Source: Mesostigma viride (Eukaryota; Streptophyta; Mesostigmatophyceae; Mesostigmatales; Mesostigmataceae). From it: a DNA stretch of 64,000 nucleotides. Each line of letters begins with the position of its first letter. Position 1 is the stretch's first letter. A model generated the notes under the pieces. It was not told the origin of the DNA and searched no databases. It worked only from the letters and a program-made list of their open reading frames with translations. The position numbers and the translations under genes are program-made. Below, one piece after another: positions 24,855 through 35,472 of this stretch. The stretch lies in assembly GCA_009746045.1 (NCBI GenBank), contig RPFO01000744.1:416135-480134 (forward strand), in the 5' to 3' direction.

Positions 24855-24860
24855 TAGTCA
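24854..24860 (-). promoter_or_regulatory. TGA-CTAG stop context between gag and integrase of element D
   Basis: On the minus strand the gag frame reads CAG AAG TGA CTA GTG AAG. TGA followed by CTA(G) is an established efficient readthrough context in animal genes and alphavirus-type RNAs. Since integrase follows in the same frame with no ATG nearby, readthrough is a natural way to make Gag-Pol. Function here is inference. Confidence 0.5.
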
Positions 24861-26181
24861 CTTCTGATCAGACTGCCCCTTCTTCTTGTTTGGGCAATCC
24901 CTCTTCCAGTGACCTTCCTTGCCACAAGCAAAACACTTGCTCTTGCCAGACCCTCCCCCTGGGGCCTTGCTGTCCTGCTTGTTCTGGTTGCCTGAGGCCT
25001 GATTGTTATTCTGCCCCTGGCCACCACCCTTACCCTGCTGATGGCTGTTACGGTTGCCAGACTGGTTCCCCTGATTCTGGTTCCCCTGCTGACCTCCTCC
25101 ACCACCCTGGTTCTGCTCCTTCTGGGCCTGCTTCCTTCTCCTGCTACCATACCGTGTCCCAGATGGGGTACGGTTCTTGCCCTGGCTAGCCTGAGACGCT
25201 GACCCTCCCTGAGAACTGATACCCTTGCAGGTAGGGACCCGGGTCCTGAAGTTTAGTATCACACGCTTCAGAGCCCCCCAGGTGCCATCAGTGAGATCAC
25301 AGAGCTGCCTAGCAGTAGCCCTACCTTCCTCTGACAAGCCCATCTTATCAAAGAAGTGGTCTGCTGCTGCCCTGACTGTCACACTGAAGCCCTGCTTCTT
25401 GCCTGCCTCCACGATCAACTCAAACCTGGCCAGCTCAGCAGCCACCTCACCCTTGATCTCAAACTCATCAAATTCTCTCTTCTTTTCCATGGTGAGATTG
25501 TGAACCCTGTCAGAAAACTCCTCCTTGATGTCATCAGGAACTGCAGCCAAGTGTGCCCCTCTTTCAGAGCATGCCTAGCCATGTCATTGACCCTTTCAGA
25601 CGACCCCTTGTTTGCGGTGGAAGAGTGAAACACCCTGACAATATCCACACCTGCTGCGACAGAGCCCACAACTAGCTTCATGTCATCAAGCCATTTATCC
25701 AGGTTGTCTTGCTTCAGGGAGGGTTGAGCGCTTTCTGCCCATTCATGACTGTCACAGCATCAGAAAATGGACGGGTGCCAGGCAACACACTCCCCACACG
25801 CACTGGTGGTGCCTGGGGAGGGTCAATCCTAGCCTCCAAACGCTCGGGCAACATACCAGACACCCTATCGTGAACAGCAGCTTGCTTTGCAGCACGCACA
25901 CCTGGGGTGACGATGGCGTCCTCCTCACCAGGCGTTGTGAGCACCACTGCCTCCGTAGGTCGCCTGGCACGCTTGACTTTCTCCGCCTCAGCTTGCCCAT
26001 CACGCCACCGCTTGTGTGTTCTCCCGGCTCTGGGGTCCATCTCTGGGATAGGTTGCCCAGCTGGCGCCTCCACGCCCCTCTCCTCCATCGCCTCCCCTTC
26101 CTCTCTGGCGATGTCCTCCTCTGCCGTTCGCTCCCGTTGCTCCTCGAATGTCGCCGCACCCCGGCTTGCCCTCCTAGGCAT
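24858..26181 (-). pseudogene. Element D gag with zinc knuckle, two single-base frame changes
   Basis: The likely start is MPRRASRGAATFEEQRERT at 26181. The N-terminal part is charged and disordered in appearance. The frame closes at 25714, yet coding continues one base off (SLKQDNLDKWLDDMKLVVG), and again near 25545 (LAAVPDDIKEEFSDRV). The changes fall beside CCCTCCC and GAGGGG. The C-terminal 230 codons (25550-24858) are open: a helical core, then a Gly/Gln/Asn-rich stretch, then the CCHC knuckle CFACGKEGHWKRDC, ending KKKGQSDQK-TGA. The stop is followed by CTAG and the same frame continues into integrase. Confidence 0.8.
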
Positions 26182-26249
26182 TATATACAATGGCTGCGAC
26201 CAACTTTGCAACAAGAAAACAGCAAACTCTCCACCTATCCTCCACCCCC

Positions 26250-27215
26250 TCAAGCCTCGTTTTCAGACGAAGCTTCTCCTGCAACCGGTGCAGGTGCTGG
26301 CTCGTGGAACGGTCCCTCCACCGGATTCAATGGCTGCCCCTGGTCGTCGTGAGTAGGCACAGGCCTAATAACCACCGGAAGCCTCAAACCATACGCGTAA
26401 TCACGTATCCAGCGAGAACGCCCCCACCTCAGCAAATGGGCCTCACCTAAACCAACGTTGTCGTCAATGTGGTAGCGATTAAGCTCGTCCCGCTGCGCCT
26501 GCTCACGGCCCTCCTGAGAGCCGTCGCCCTCGTGACGCCTCTGGGCCGGCTGTACTACCGCCCCTGCTGGCTGATCTACGAAGTCGTAGAAGGCGTCGTC
26601 GGCTGAGACCTCTCGACCGCCAACCACGTCGACAGTCAAACTTAGCTGGTTTAACTCTCGGCGAGAATGTGGAGTATCCCGACTAGTGTAGATGGAGAAG
26701 GGATTAAGAGTAATGAAGACACGATCAGCAGCGCCTCTGGTCAACTCTAAGACAGAGTGCGCCAGATTCTGGCACTCTGCCACCAACGCCTGCGTACTGC
26801 CACGAACGATGGCCTCCCGCCTGTCCCGGGCGACCTGCACCACGTTTGGCACGCCGGTGTAGTCGTCCCCAAGGCGGAGATTGGCGACAAGGTCGTTTAT
26901 CTCTCGGGCACCCCCGAGGCTTATGGCAATTATCTGCAAAAGCAGAGTGACCACCTGCTCAAACGCGAATGCGTTTGTGTGGCCAGCCCGCCAAGACGCT
27001 GGCAGCCTTCTGATGATTTCCGCGAGGTCCTCGCGAAATCTCAGCAGCTGCTCGGCTGCTCCTCGGACGTACTCGCCCGGTGCCGACACCGCACGAATAT
27101 TTCGGCGCACTTCCTCCGAGTCCTCGTGCCCTCCTGCGGGTACTGGACTGGACGCCGCTACCGTTGCTGCACGCGCAAAGGTGTTTGTCCTAGCTTCAGA
27201 GTCCGAATTCGACAT
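26250..27215 (-). CDS. Element D extra ORF upstream of gag, unknown function
   Basis: The first ATG after the 5' LTR (MSNSDSEARTNTFARAATVA) opens about 321 codons, all in one frame and ending before the gag start. Visible content: an alpha-helix-rich segment (AAEQLLRFREDLAEIIRRLP; VTLLLQIIAISLGGAREIND), a central NPFSIYTSRDTPHSRRELNQ region, a charged Glu/Arg/Gln segment and a Pro-rich tail. No zinc knuckle and no enzyme motif is visible. It could be a first gag domain (capsid-like) on a separate ORF, or an unrelated accessory protein. Confidence 0.6.
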   Translation of the reverse strand: MSNSDSEARTNTFARAATVAASSPVPAGGHEDSEEVRRNIRAVSAPGEYVRGAAEQLLRFREDLAEIIRRLPASWRAGHTNAFAFEQVVTLLLQIIAISLGGAREINDLVANLRLGDDYTGVPNVVQVARDRREAIVRGSTQALVAECQNLAHSVLELTRGAADRVFITLNPFSIYTSRDTPHSRRELNQLSLTVDVVGGREVSADDAFYDFVDQPAGAVVQPAQRRHEGDGSQEGREQAQRDELNRYHIDDNVGLGEAHLLRWGRSRWIRDYAYGLRLPVVIRPVPTHDDQGQPLNPVEGPFHEPAPAPVAGEASSENEA

Positions 27216-27236
27216 ATCCGTCGACCAGACTGTAAT

Positions 27237-27886
27237 ACGATTTAGATGAACGCGGATCAGTGAGTTTCTGGTCTTCCCAAGATGTGATGAATGGAGCCAT
27301 GGTTTCAACCAGCGGCTTTTAACCTTTACCACAGTTGCCTCACTACCCTGTGGTCACTAGCCTGAGGCGGCAGCACCCACGGACGGTGTTGGGAAAAGAC
27401 GCTTGGCCACTGCTGTGTCCGAGCCTTTCTAGGTCTCACCATTGCTGCCAGGCCTTGCACGCCTTGGCAGGTCCGCCACTGTCAATTTCCTTGGTTGCAT
27501 CAATCCAGGACGTCTGTCCTTCCATGAATGACAGTAACGCTCTGGATTTATCCGTCATGACAAGTACCCGTCCATCCCAGGCCTGCAGGACTGCCAGTCC
27601 TGAAGTCCTGTGACATTCTTGGTACCATCAACCAATATTGACCACAGTACCTCCTAGTGACAGTCGGTCCTGTGACACGTAACGTGTGATGGTTCACCCA
27701 ACACTGCCACGTGCCCTGTCCCTCACGTGTCCTTAGTCCTGGTACTGCTGTAGCGTCCGGCGGCATTACTTCGGGACTTGATAACTCTCAAGTTCCTTGT
27801 CCAAATGAGGCGTTTAGCACGGCGTTGGAAAGGCCACTTCAAGTATGACATGCTTAGCATATTGCATCACCAATATGCTAACTCCA
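27237..27886 (-). repeat. 5' LTR of element D
   Basis: Identical in length to 19709-20358. In minus orientation it begins TGGAGTTAGCATATTGG at 27886 and its end at 27237 is followed by ATTACAGTCTGGTCGACGG, where the primer binding site should be. I could not assign a tRNA. Confidence 0.88.
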
Positions 27887-28494
27887 CGCGTGCCCCTCGG
27901 CCCTTCATAAGGCTGATGATGGGTGTGAGCAGCGTTTTCTCGGCAGAAATCACATCAGGGTCGTTCATGTCGGCTGTGCCGTCAATGACGTCCTTGACAT
28001 TGTATGCCTCGCACCCGGTAAGTAGCATATCCTCGAACTCGCGCCAGGTGGCGTAGTCTTCAAAAGGATCGAAGCGCGTCATGCTGCGGAAGTATTTTAC
28101 AACCTCCTTCGCGCCCTTCGTTCTTGGGAGCTCATCGCGTGAAGGTGGGGTATTGGACGCACCACCACTGCATGTGTTCATGGTGTTCAAGAGGTAAAAC
28201 AGGCGCTCCTCCTCAGGCGCGGAAAGAAAGACTCGCAGCGGTGAAATAAAATGCGCCTTGGAAAGCTCACTCGAAAACAATGCCCTTTTCTTCCTTTAGA
28301 TGCTTCAAATAGCTCAGGAGTAGGGTGTTCAGCCACAAGTAGTCAATTGGGCAATCTAGGTCAGTTTCTCTAATGCCCTTTATGATCTCTTCTGTCCACT
28401 GCTGCGCCTTTGCTGGGTTAATAAACGCTGATATTTTCCGCCCCTGAAACTCAATAGTTACTGTGGCAAAATCTGGCTGATCAGGCCCCTCCAT
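27887..28494 (-). pseudogene. Gag of element B, N-terminal part
   Basis: Starts MEGPDQPDFATVTIEFQGRK at 28494. It shifts frame near 28275 (VFE-stop against FSSELSKAHFISPLRVF) and continues through ATWREFEDMLLTGCEAYNVK to MKGRGAR, where element D begins. The segment DPFEDYATWREFEDML resembles the retrotransposon gag core. The other half of this gene is at 19057-19708. Confidence 0.75.
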
Positions 28495-28611
28495 GTGCTC
28501 ATCAGTACCCTATGAAAAAGTAGGCTGGACAACTAGGCGTTTTTCTCCTTATAGGCGCTTCTTATAGACGTTGGCTTGGGAAAGCAATTCGGAACTTGGC
28601 TTACGATACCA

Positions 28612-29430
28612 TGTCAAAATATTCTATAGAATGTGTTGACCAGATTCCTATTTATACTTCCAACCACCTATACTTTTGCAGGTGTCGGAGTAGAGTTCCG
28701 GTCTTTTGAAGCTTCCTCCTTGGTGAACAAATTGAGGCGATTTCAATGATATAATTCGCATCTTTATTGTCCCAATATCCCGGCTAGCGGCCCTTGTACA
28801 AGGCCAGCTGCCATGGCTGCTCAAGTAGTGCTTAAAACTAAGGAGCAAGAGGTCACAGCTATATGCTGCGTTGCACACAAAGCACAAGTCACGAAACAAG
28901 CAATATCCGCCGTTAGATGTCTGGCAGCGCACTGCTGAGCATCGGATGCATAGAGCACATGCATAACATGCATGCACAAGCTAAAGGACCAAGGTTGCAG
29001 CGCCGGCGCCACTATACTCTACCATGTAAATCTGATTTCTTTCTAGTGGCGCGGCTCATGCTGCTCGGCTCAACTTAGGTGTAAGAATTACAAGTGCAAT
29101 CGGCGCGGCGCGACGCCAGGACTAAACGCCACATTGGTACGCATGGGAAAAATGTCAAAGTACCCATGCGGTGCATCAAGACTCAGTAAAAGAAAAGTGG
29201 TACGACTGTCGGACGTCACAGCTAGTCCATCATATCGTCCGTATAACAAAGTAGAAAATATTCCGTGCGGTTCAGTACAACAACATGCCCCAAGCCTAAA
29301 CTATTAATTTAAGTGTGCCATAAATTAGGCGTACGATGGGTGCAATTAAGTAGCGATGCAACCCAACCGTCGGCTGAAAGATAATTGGTCACAGCTAGCT
29401 ATTCGGGCATAAGTGTCTATAACGCTGACA
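28612..29430 (-). repeat. 5' LTR of element B
   Basis: Intact LTR of 819 bp with TGTCA/TGACA ends. It is followed on the right by AACGC, the target duplication. It serves as the uninterrupted reference for the split copy at 11581-18889. Confidence 0.92.
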
Positions 29431-29435
29431 AACGC

Positions 29436-29633
29436 CTCTGCCGCGCGCTTGTGGGCGCGTTTTTCAGGGGATTCCTCCATAGCGTCGTCAGATTTCTCAA
29501 GCAACTGAAGTGTGCGCAAATCAGGTGGTGCCACGTGCTTACGAAAGGGCGAGGGGAATCGCAGGCGGATGCGGGCGGTGACGATGCGATGATCGGAGCG
29601 CACCAGGGGGATCACATGCGAGCGAGCAGCTAT
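29436..29633 (-). pseudogene. LINE-1 middle piece: end of APE endonuclease and start of linker
   Basis: The minus strand reads AARSHVIPLVRSDHRIVTAR, where SDHR is the conserved end of apurinic/apyrimidinic-type LINE endonucleases, then KRAHKRAAEAF. It joins VDALDIPAS at 11574 in frame once element B and one AACGC are removed. On the other side it is separated from 36982-37350 by element C. Confidence 0.85.
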
Positions 29634-30334
29634 AGTTAACGCCAAGCGCATTGGCGTGTTCCTGATTCGGCATATCTCTATGATTCCAGCGGCACCGCGG
29701 AACGAGTTCATTCCGACAAGTATCAAGAAAGTTATGGTGTTCTGACTTCCCGGTCGCGCGCGAGCGCGAGCCGGCTATTCTTCTAAGTCGTGCGTGAATA
29801 TGTGCCGACGGCATATGGGGTCGACAGTAATTCCTGGGCTGACAGGAATTAGGTGCTGAACCTACGACGGTATTGGATTAATACGTCGTACGCAGGAAAT
29901 AGGAACCTTAACCTGTGGTCTGTTGGTACCGCAGGCTCAGTCCTGGACTATTGGGTGCAGACGCAATAATCACTGTGGACTGTACTCTGTGGTCACTGTG
30001 CTTGTATGGCAGACCTACTGTATAGGATCTGGACGCTGCACAGGTTGTTAATACTGTACCGGGGGTGTTAATACTGAGCAGGCCTACGAGGCTGCTCAGG
30101 CCTAGCAAAGCACAGTGCACAAGTATATAAAGAATAGGCCAGTGCCAACTGGTTAGATCTCTTGCGAGCCCGTCTCACGTGTGTTGCCTTGACTTGGCAA
30201 ACTCGTGTCTAAGCACTCACGTGCACGAGTGCTGTAAGCCTACATTTTTAACCAAGCTCCATTCCAACCATTCTCATGATGAATCTATCCGCGCGCATTG
30301 GAATCTATCTATCCCTACACATTGCGCTTTAACT
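29634..30334 (+). repeat. 5' LTR of element C
   Basis: Matches 36278-36976 nearly throughout. It contains AAGTATATAAAG near 30121-30132, a plausible TATA box, and TGTTAATACTG repeats near 30045-30080. Confidence 0.88.
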
Positions 30335-32900
30335 CAAATTACAACGATGTTCCGGTTCTATTAAGGCGGTTTACTGCCTGGGCTTCATCGTCGAGTTTAA
30401 TCCTGCGCTGGACTGCTGCGGATACTCGCGGAATCGAGACTAGCGGATCATAGAAGGGCGCGGTACCAGATTATCGGTTTATGATGCGTTCCGGAAATGG
30501 TTGAGTTCCCAACGACGGCCGAGGCTAAGTTTATCTTGGAGGTCGTTGGTGGGCGTTTGTACGCCAGGACTAGCTGGATTGGCTGCGTGAAGGTTTCCTG
30601 AGCTATCCAGATTGCGGGCACGTTATTGGCGACGAATGAGTTTCGTTGCTGGCCTGCTACGTGTTGACGAGCGCTCCTGGCTGTTTCGCATTTCCTGATG
30701 ACAAGATGTTGCGGAATCGGCTTTTAGTGATCCTTGTGGGTTGCTGGGTTTAAATGGATCGAGTTATCCAGATTTATCAAGAGTCAACTGCGCATGCGGT
30801 TCGGCATGGATCGAGTCGATCAGATCATTGGTTGCGTTCCGGTTTGCGGCATGGCTATGCTTTGCACCTGAGTGAAGCTACGAGTTTCAAGCGTTCGAGA
30901 TTTGTCGTCAAGCGAAGGCGTTTCGCTGCCATGGGTGGCGGTCAAGCATGTTGCTGCAGTGTTGGCTACGACAAGCTCGGCTGGTGTTGACTGTCGAGTA
31001 TGCTGGCGTGTTTTCGCGCATGTAGTCGACATAGCTGCGAGCTGTGCTGGTCGCGAGCTCGAGGAGCTACGCGAGGCGTCATCTGCAAGGTCGCAGTTTG
31101 TGCGGTGTGGAGTTATCCATCGTCAATCTTTCCAGATTTATATTGCAAAGCTGCAGATTGCTGTCGAGTTCTCTTTATACCGCTTGATGAGCGATTGTGA
31201 ACGGCGCTGGTGTGGGCGCGCGTACGTGTCGGCAGCTAGAGGGTGAAGTTGTGTCGACTGCGACGAGAGAGCGTCGGCATCTGGGGAGCAGCGAGGAGAA
31301 GTTGTTCCTGGTCAATTTTCCGAGTCGCGGGTGACGGTGTCGACAAGCGGCAAGGTCGGCGGTGTTGTACATTGTAATTAATAATGGCAGTGCTGCGCGA
31401 CGTGATGATTGCATTGCTGCGACGCGAGGACGTCGGGCATCGACTGCGGCGAGAGACGGCAGCAAGAAGAGCGGATGGCCAGGCGAAGTATCGCGGGGCG
31501 ACTAGAATGTCACAGGCGACCTGGCGAGACGCGAGTATGCTGGCGCGAGTCGCAGGCGACTGGGTATGTCGCGAGCGACCGGGTATGTCGCAGGCGGCAG
31601 ATCTAGAGTATGTAGAGCGATGGCAAATGATGGCTGCCGGTTGCAGTTAATTGCATATTTGCTCTCAGCATTCCACTGCTATATGTGGTATGGCGCTATG
31701 AGAATCATGGCATTGAGGCCGTGATTGCAGAACTCGTGGAGTTTGCAAGGAATTAATGGATGGTGCGTCCATCATTAGTTGGCGCGCGTGTACGTGACTG
31801 GCAGGCAGCTCCTACAAGGTCAGCATTTCCTGAGTCAGCGACTGGCAGGCAGGGATGGTTTTGTTGGTCGGGGGTAGCCAGATAACGTATAAGGCGAGAG
31901 CTGAAGGGTTCCCATAGCCGGAGGTCTCGCTGAAGACGTGCTGTTTCTGGGTCATGTATGCAGTAGCCGAAGCACAGTTGTGCTGTTCTGCGTGTGAAGG
32001 GGCTTGAGGGCCAAGTAACATGCCGTTTTCTCCACCGCTTGTATGTTGAGTGTGTCCCCGAGCGGGTGTTGAGTACATCATTCCTGTTAAGGGATATGTG
32101 AGGGACAGCCCCAGGCTCGGTCTAGCATGGTGTTGCTATTCCTTGAAGCATGAACACACTGGGGGATCAGATGCTGAATGTGTTTCCAAAATTACTGCAA
32201 TAATTTGACGGTTGTTGGTGACTGGCCTGTTTGCACAGGGTCAGGTTGAGCTCCCATGTGATCTCTGTATTGATGTGTGAGGGTGGGCAACTCACAGCAT
32301 TGTGCAGAATGCCCCTGGTCTAGTGTATGACAGGGAAGGGCACCCTTATTACAGTGGTATAAGGGTGTGGATAAGGGCCTCGCGGTTGGCCGTTACCACC
32401 ATGTGCTGGTGTGTAATTAGTGATCGAGACCCAGGAAGTACCTCTTCTGGATTGAAGTGTGGGAAGGGTCTAACAAGTGTTCGGTTTGATGTTTTGATTT
32501 GTGCCAACAATCTGAAGTCAAGCATTTGCATCTGATTTTCAAGGTTTAGGCAGCTGGGCTTGGCGTGGTGAGCCAGGTGGAAACCAGTTGGCCATAAATG
32601 CTTTGAGTGGTTTTGGAAACATCACCTTAGCAATAATATGCCTGTTCTGTGATCAGCCATTCAAGGACAGGTAAGCTGATGGGAGTCAGTTATACCTGGG
32701 TACCTGAGCTTTGCCAGCTGCAGGTGTAATGCAGAGGATCAGTTTGCTACAGCTGTATCGAGGCCCCAGGGTGACCCTGGCCAGGCCCCTGGGGTACCTT
32801 CATATACGGTGGTTGGGCAAGCAGACAGGCAGGCTGCACCCCTGGATTGATCGGCCAAACACCAGGCCTGATCGGGTGTGCGCCTATAACTGCGTTGGGA
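30335..32900 (+). other. Element C internal region without recognisable coding sequence
   Basis: Expected position of gag and integrase. Short open frames (for example 30754-30990 and 30872-31246) show no zinc knuckle or integrase motif. The region is presumably decayed. Confidence 0.4.
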
Positions 32901-33161
32901 GGATTCCCAGAGAGATTTTAATGTTGTGGTCTTGGCTAGGCAAAGCACAAGACGGTGCCAAGATGGCTAGCATGCTCATCCAGGTGCTACGTCCTGAGGC
33001 TGCTAACATTAAAGTGGATACCAATGCTCAGGTCTCTGACATGGGATCTTGGTCAGCATACAGGAGAACTGCTGGTCGGTGAGCCAAGTTGCCCCTGGGT
33101 GTCTAGCTTTGTGTTGGGACACACGTGGAAAGGGCCTCAACATGCCTTAGGGGAAAATTAA
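32711..33161 (+). pseudogene. Element C protease-like relic
   Basis: The plus strand reads IKVDTNAQVSDMGSW near 33012-33056, close to the LEVDTNSEVSII of element D. In a neighbouring frame FVLGHTWKGPQHALGEN (about 33109-33159) parallels FCVVEGYQGPAILGQN of element D. At least one frame change separates the two halves. It shows that the same domain sits upstream of RNase H in two separate elements. Confidence 0.5.
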
Positions 33162-33509
33162 CAGTTGGTTAATAAACCCTAACTTTCCAGTGTTAATGGA
33201 AAACTGATGATACCCGATATGCACTGGCAGGTTGCCAGAAAATATAACCGTTGGCAGCATTGCTCCTCATCCAAGCAGTGTTCATGGTATATTCTGCAAT
33301 ATCACTCCTGTATTTACAGTTTATCCATAATAGTGTTCCCCCATACTATGTACAAGACCTGCAGGGTCTGTTGCAAGGGGGTTCCTAATCCTGGATTCTC
33401 CAATGTGGTACGTTGGAGTGTTGCTGGGTCCAGAGTTCTGTGTCTGCAAGTGAACCTGAGATGCTGTCAGCTTCAGCTGCCCAGTGATACCTGTCGAGCT
33501 TGAAGGTGA

Positions 33510-33590
33510 TGAACCAGAAATCCAGAAATCCAGATTTCCAGAATTCAAGAGTTCCAGAGTTCCAGAGATTCCAGTTTCCAGAGATGCAGA
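33510..33590. repeat. Short CCAGA-rich degenerate repeat within element C
   Basis: AATCCAGAAATCCAGATTTCCAGAATTC and similar CCAGA/CCAGAG units repeat about eight times. No coding meaning is visible. Confidence 0.6.
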
Positions 33591-34109
33591 CCAGTGTCCT
33601 GAGGGGGCTAATAATATTGTCAAGTGGATCCAGATTTTCCTGTTGAGTTCAGGCTGTCAGAGTGGCAGGAGGTAACTACCTGAGTGTTGCCAGGGGATAC
33701 ATACATGGCTGAGTGCCAGATTTATATTTGTCTCCCGTTTTGGCAGTTGCTTACATATATGGTTTCTTGTAGCAACCATGCTGCTTTGGGGAATTATTAT
33801 GTCCTCAAAAAGAAAGAAAATGTTGGAACAGTGCAGCATGTTTAAAGTTGGCTACCAGATGGAGAAGAAACCAGATTATGTTTGAAGGGTTGGCACAAGC
33901 TTCCTGAAGAAAATTTCCAGTCTACAAGGTCCGGGACTATGGAGCCTGCAGAGGATGCTTCAAGAGCAATCTGAAACCTGCTGAATGCTGAAGGCCGACT
34001 GTGGAGGGTATATACAGATCAGCATCTGCATACGTGAGTTGCTGATGATGGATGTGTGATTCCAGTTGACCCTGTCCCTGGCCTGTGCATGTTCAGATTG
34101 ATTGCTGTA

Positions 34110-34375
34110 TGACAATCAGCATATGGAAGTTGTGATGGTTCCCAGGTGTGTTGCTGTAAAACCATAGGATTTGGTTTCCTCCTAGTTTGGAGTTGGCTGG
34201 CCTGGAAGTTATGATTGATCCCAGATGTGATGCTGTGAAACCATATAGTTTGGTTGTCTCCTCATTATGGAGTTGGCTGGTCTTGGGATGATTTACTCTG
34301 TCCACGACTGTTTTGCTGTAAAACCATGGATTTGGTTTCTCCCAGGGTGATATGGGAGTTGGCTGGTCTGAGGAC
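34110..34375. repeat. Three imperfect tandem repeats of about 80 bp within element C
   Basis: Blocks around GCTGTAAAACCATAGGATTT, GCTGTGAAACCATATAGTTT and GCTGTAAAACCATGGATTT, each followed by GGTTTCTCC-like sequence and GGAGTTGGCTGG, recur at spacings of about 79 and 83 bp. Confidence 0.7.
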
Positions 34376-34919
34376 ATGTTTCAGGGACTGAAAAACCTTA
34401 CTGATGTTTGACCTGGGTGTTACACTGTCAGATGTGATATGGATCTGTGCACGAGGTAGCCCAAGGTTGGCTCCACGGTGTGGTGCCTTATTCAGCCTGG
34501 GTGGGGTTTTCTTCTCAGTGCCTCTATCATCTGATGCTTATGTGTACCCTGCAATGATGGTTGCTTCATGGTTATCAGTATGGTTGTTCCTGAATGAGTT
34601 TCAGCCTGACATGTACAGTTTGTATGTGAGGGTTGATCTGTGCTCTGGATAAGGGCATATGTGGCAGGCTGAAGGACCTACGAGAGGGGATCTGGACAAT
34701 CTAGCCTAAGAATAACATTACGTTGTTTGCTGGATTTGCTTCAGATATGTATCCCTTGGTCCTTGCCACTAGAGATGTTAGTGCTTATCACGACATGTCC
34801 CAAGTTGAGAGGCATGTGGGCGTGGTTTGTTAGCTGCCACCTGTGGGCCCTATCATTGATGATGCACAGCAGAATGCCTGATGAGGTGCTAAGGATGAGA
34901 AGCCTCGATCGTCATAGCC

Positions 34920-35472
34920 CAGTTGGTGGAGAGTACCCCTGATCTGATTTTGTCTGGGATTGACTTTGCCCAGCCTAACACCTTGGAGATCTTTGTTGAC
35001 AGTTCCATGGATGCTCGCCAGGTCACTAAGGTCAGGGGGAGATCTGCTGCTCTGTTTGCTTTCTATCAGAGCAGGGCAAGTTTGTTCAGCTGGTACAGCA
35101 GACTGCAGAAGAGGGTCTGTATCAGTTCAGATGTGGCAGAATGCAGGGCCATATGTGAGGGGATCCAGTCCAGTTTGTACATAAAGCTGGACTCAGCTGG
35201 CTTCAGTTACCCCTTGGTCCTTGCAGATGGAGACGTTGTTGCTAACAGACAGCACGGGTATGGTCCAGTTTGTTCACAAGCAGCTGGCCAGGAGCCGGGA
35301 TCTGGGTTATTTGTTGCTAAAGGAGTTGGCCAGTTTGGTTGACTTGAAGCATATCCCTGGCGAGGAGAACCCTGCTGATGCATTGACCAAGCTGCCACAC
35401 AAGGCCCCAGCCCAGTACAATGTACTGAGGAAGCTCATGAATGCTGACTGTCAAGTCGGTCTATCTGTCTAA
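34920..35472 (+). pseudogene. Element C RNase H relic
   Basis: Reads AQLVESTPDLILSG, EIFVDSSMDARQVTKVRG, LFSWYSRLQKRVCISSDVAE, then after a frame change near 35200 TDSTGMVQFVHKQLARSRDL and IPGEENPADALTKLPHKAP, stopping at 35472. It aligns along its length with the last 185 residues of element D pol (VDSSMDSRKVTDVRG; VPGVDNPADALTK). Confidence 0.85.

Larger units (their letters stand above)
19709..27886 (-). mobile_element. LTR retrotransposon D, Copia-like with unusual gene order
   Basis: The 650-bp LTRs at 19709-20358 and 27237-27886 are offset by exactly 7528 bp with no indels; I saw one substitution (T/C near 20319/27847). In minus orientation they read TGGAGTTAGC...CTAAATCGT. Gene order on the minus strand: extra ORF (27215-26250), gag (26181-24858), integrase (24854-23886), then retropepsin-like domain, RT and RNase H (23892-21319). 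A polypurine tract (AAAACAAGAAAGGG) abuts the 3' LTR. The flanks share CGCG but no clean 5-bp target duplication. It lies inside element B gag. Confidence 0.88.
11581..29430 (-). mobile_element. LTR element B (gag-only), interrupted by elements E and D
   Basis: The two LTRs start TGTCAAAATATTC and end AACGCTGACA in plus orientation (minus: TGTCAGCG...TTTTGACA). The right one is intact at 28612-29430. The left one is 11581-12003 plus 18471-18889, split by Copia E. The 5-bp target duplication AACGC occurs at 11576-11580 and 29431-29435. Orientation is minus: next to the right LTR, TGGTATCGTAAGCC is an initiator-Met-type primer binding site, and GCACGGGGGTG precedes the left LTR as a polypurine tract. 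Excluding nested insertions the internal region is only about 1.5 kb and encodes gag alone, like the non-autonomous TR-GAG class. Confidence 0.9.

Noticed and set aside
19704-27891. A 5-bp target duplication for element D
   Set aside because: The flanks read CGCGCC and CGCGTG; only CGCG is shared and it does not fit the LTR boundaries, so I do not claim a duplication.
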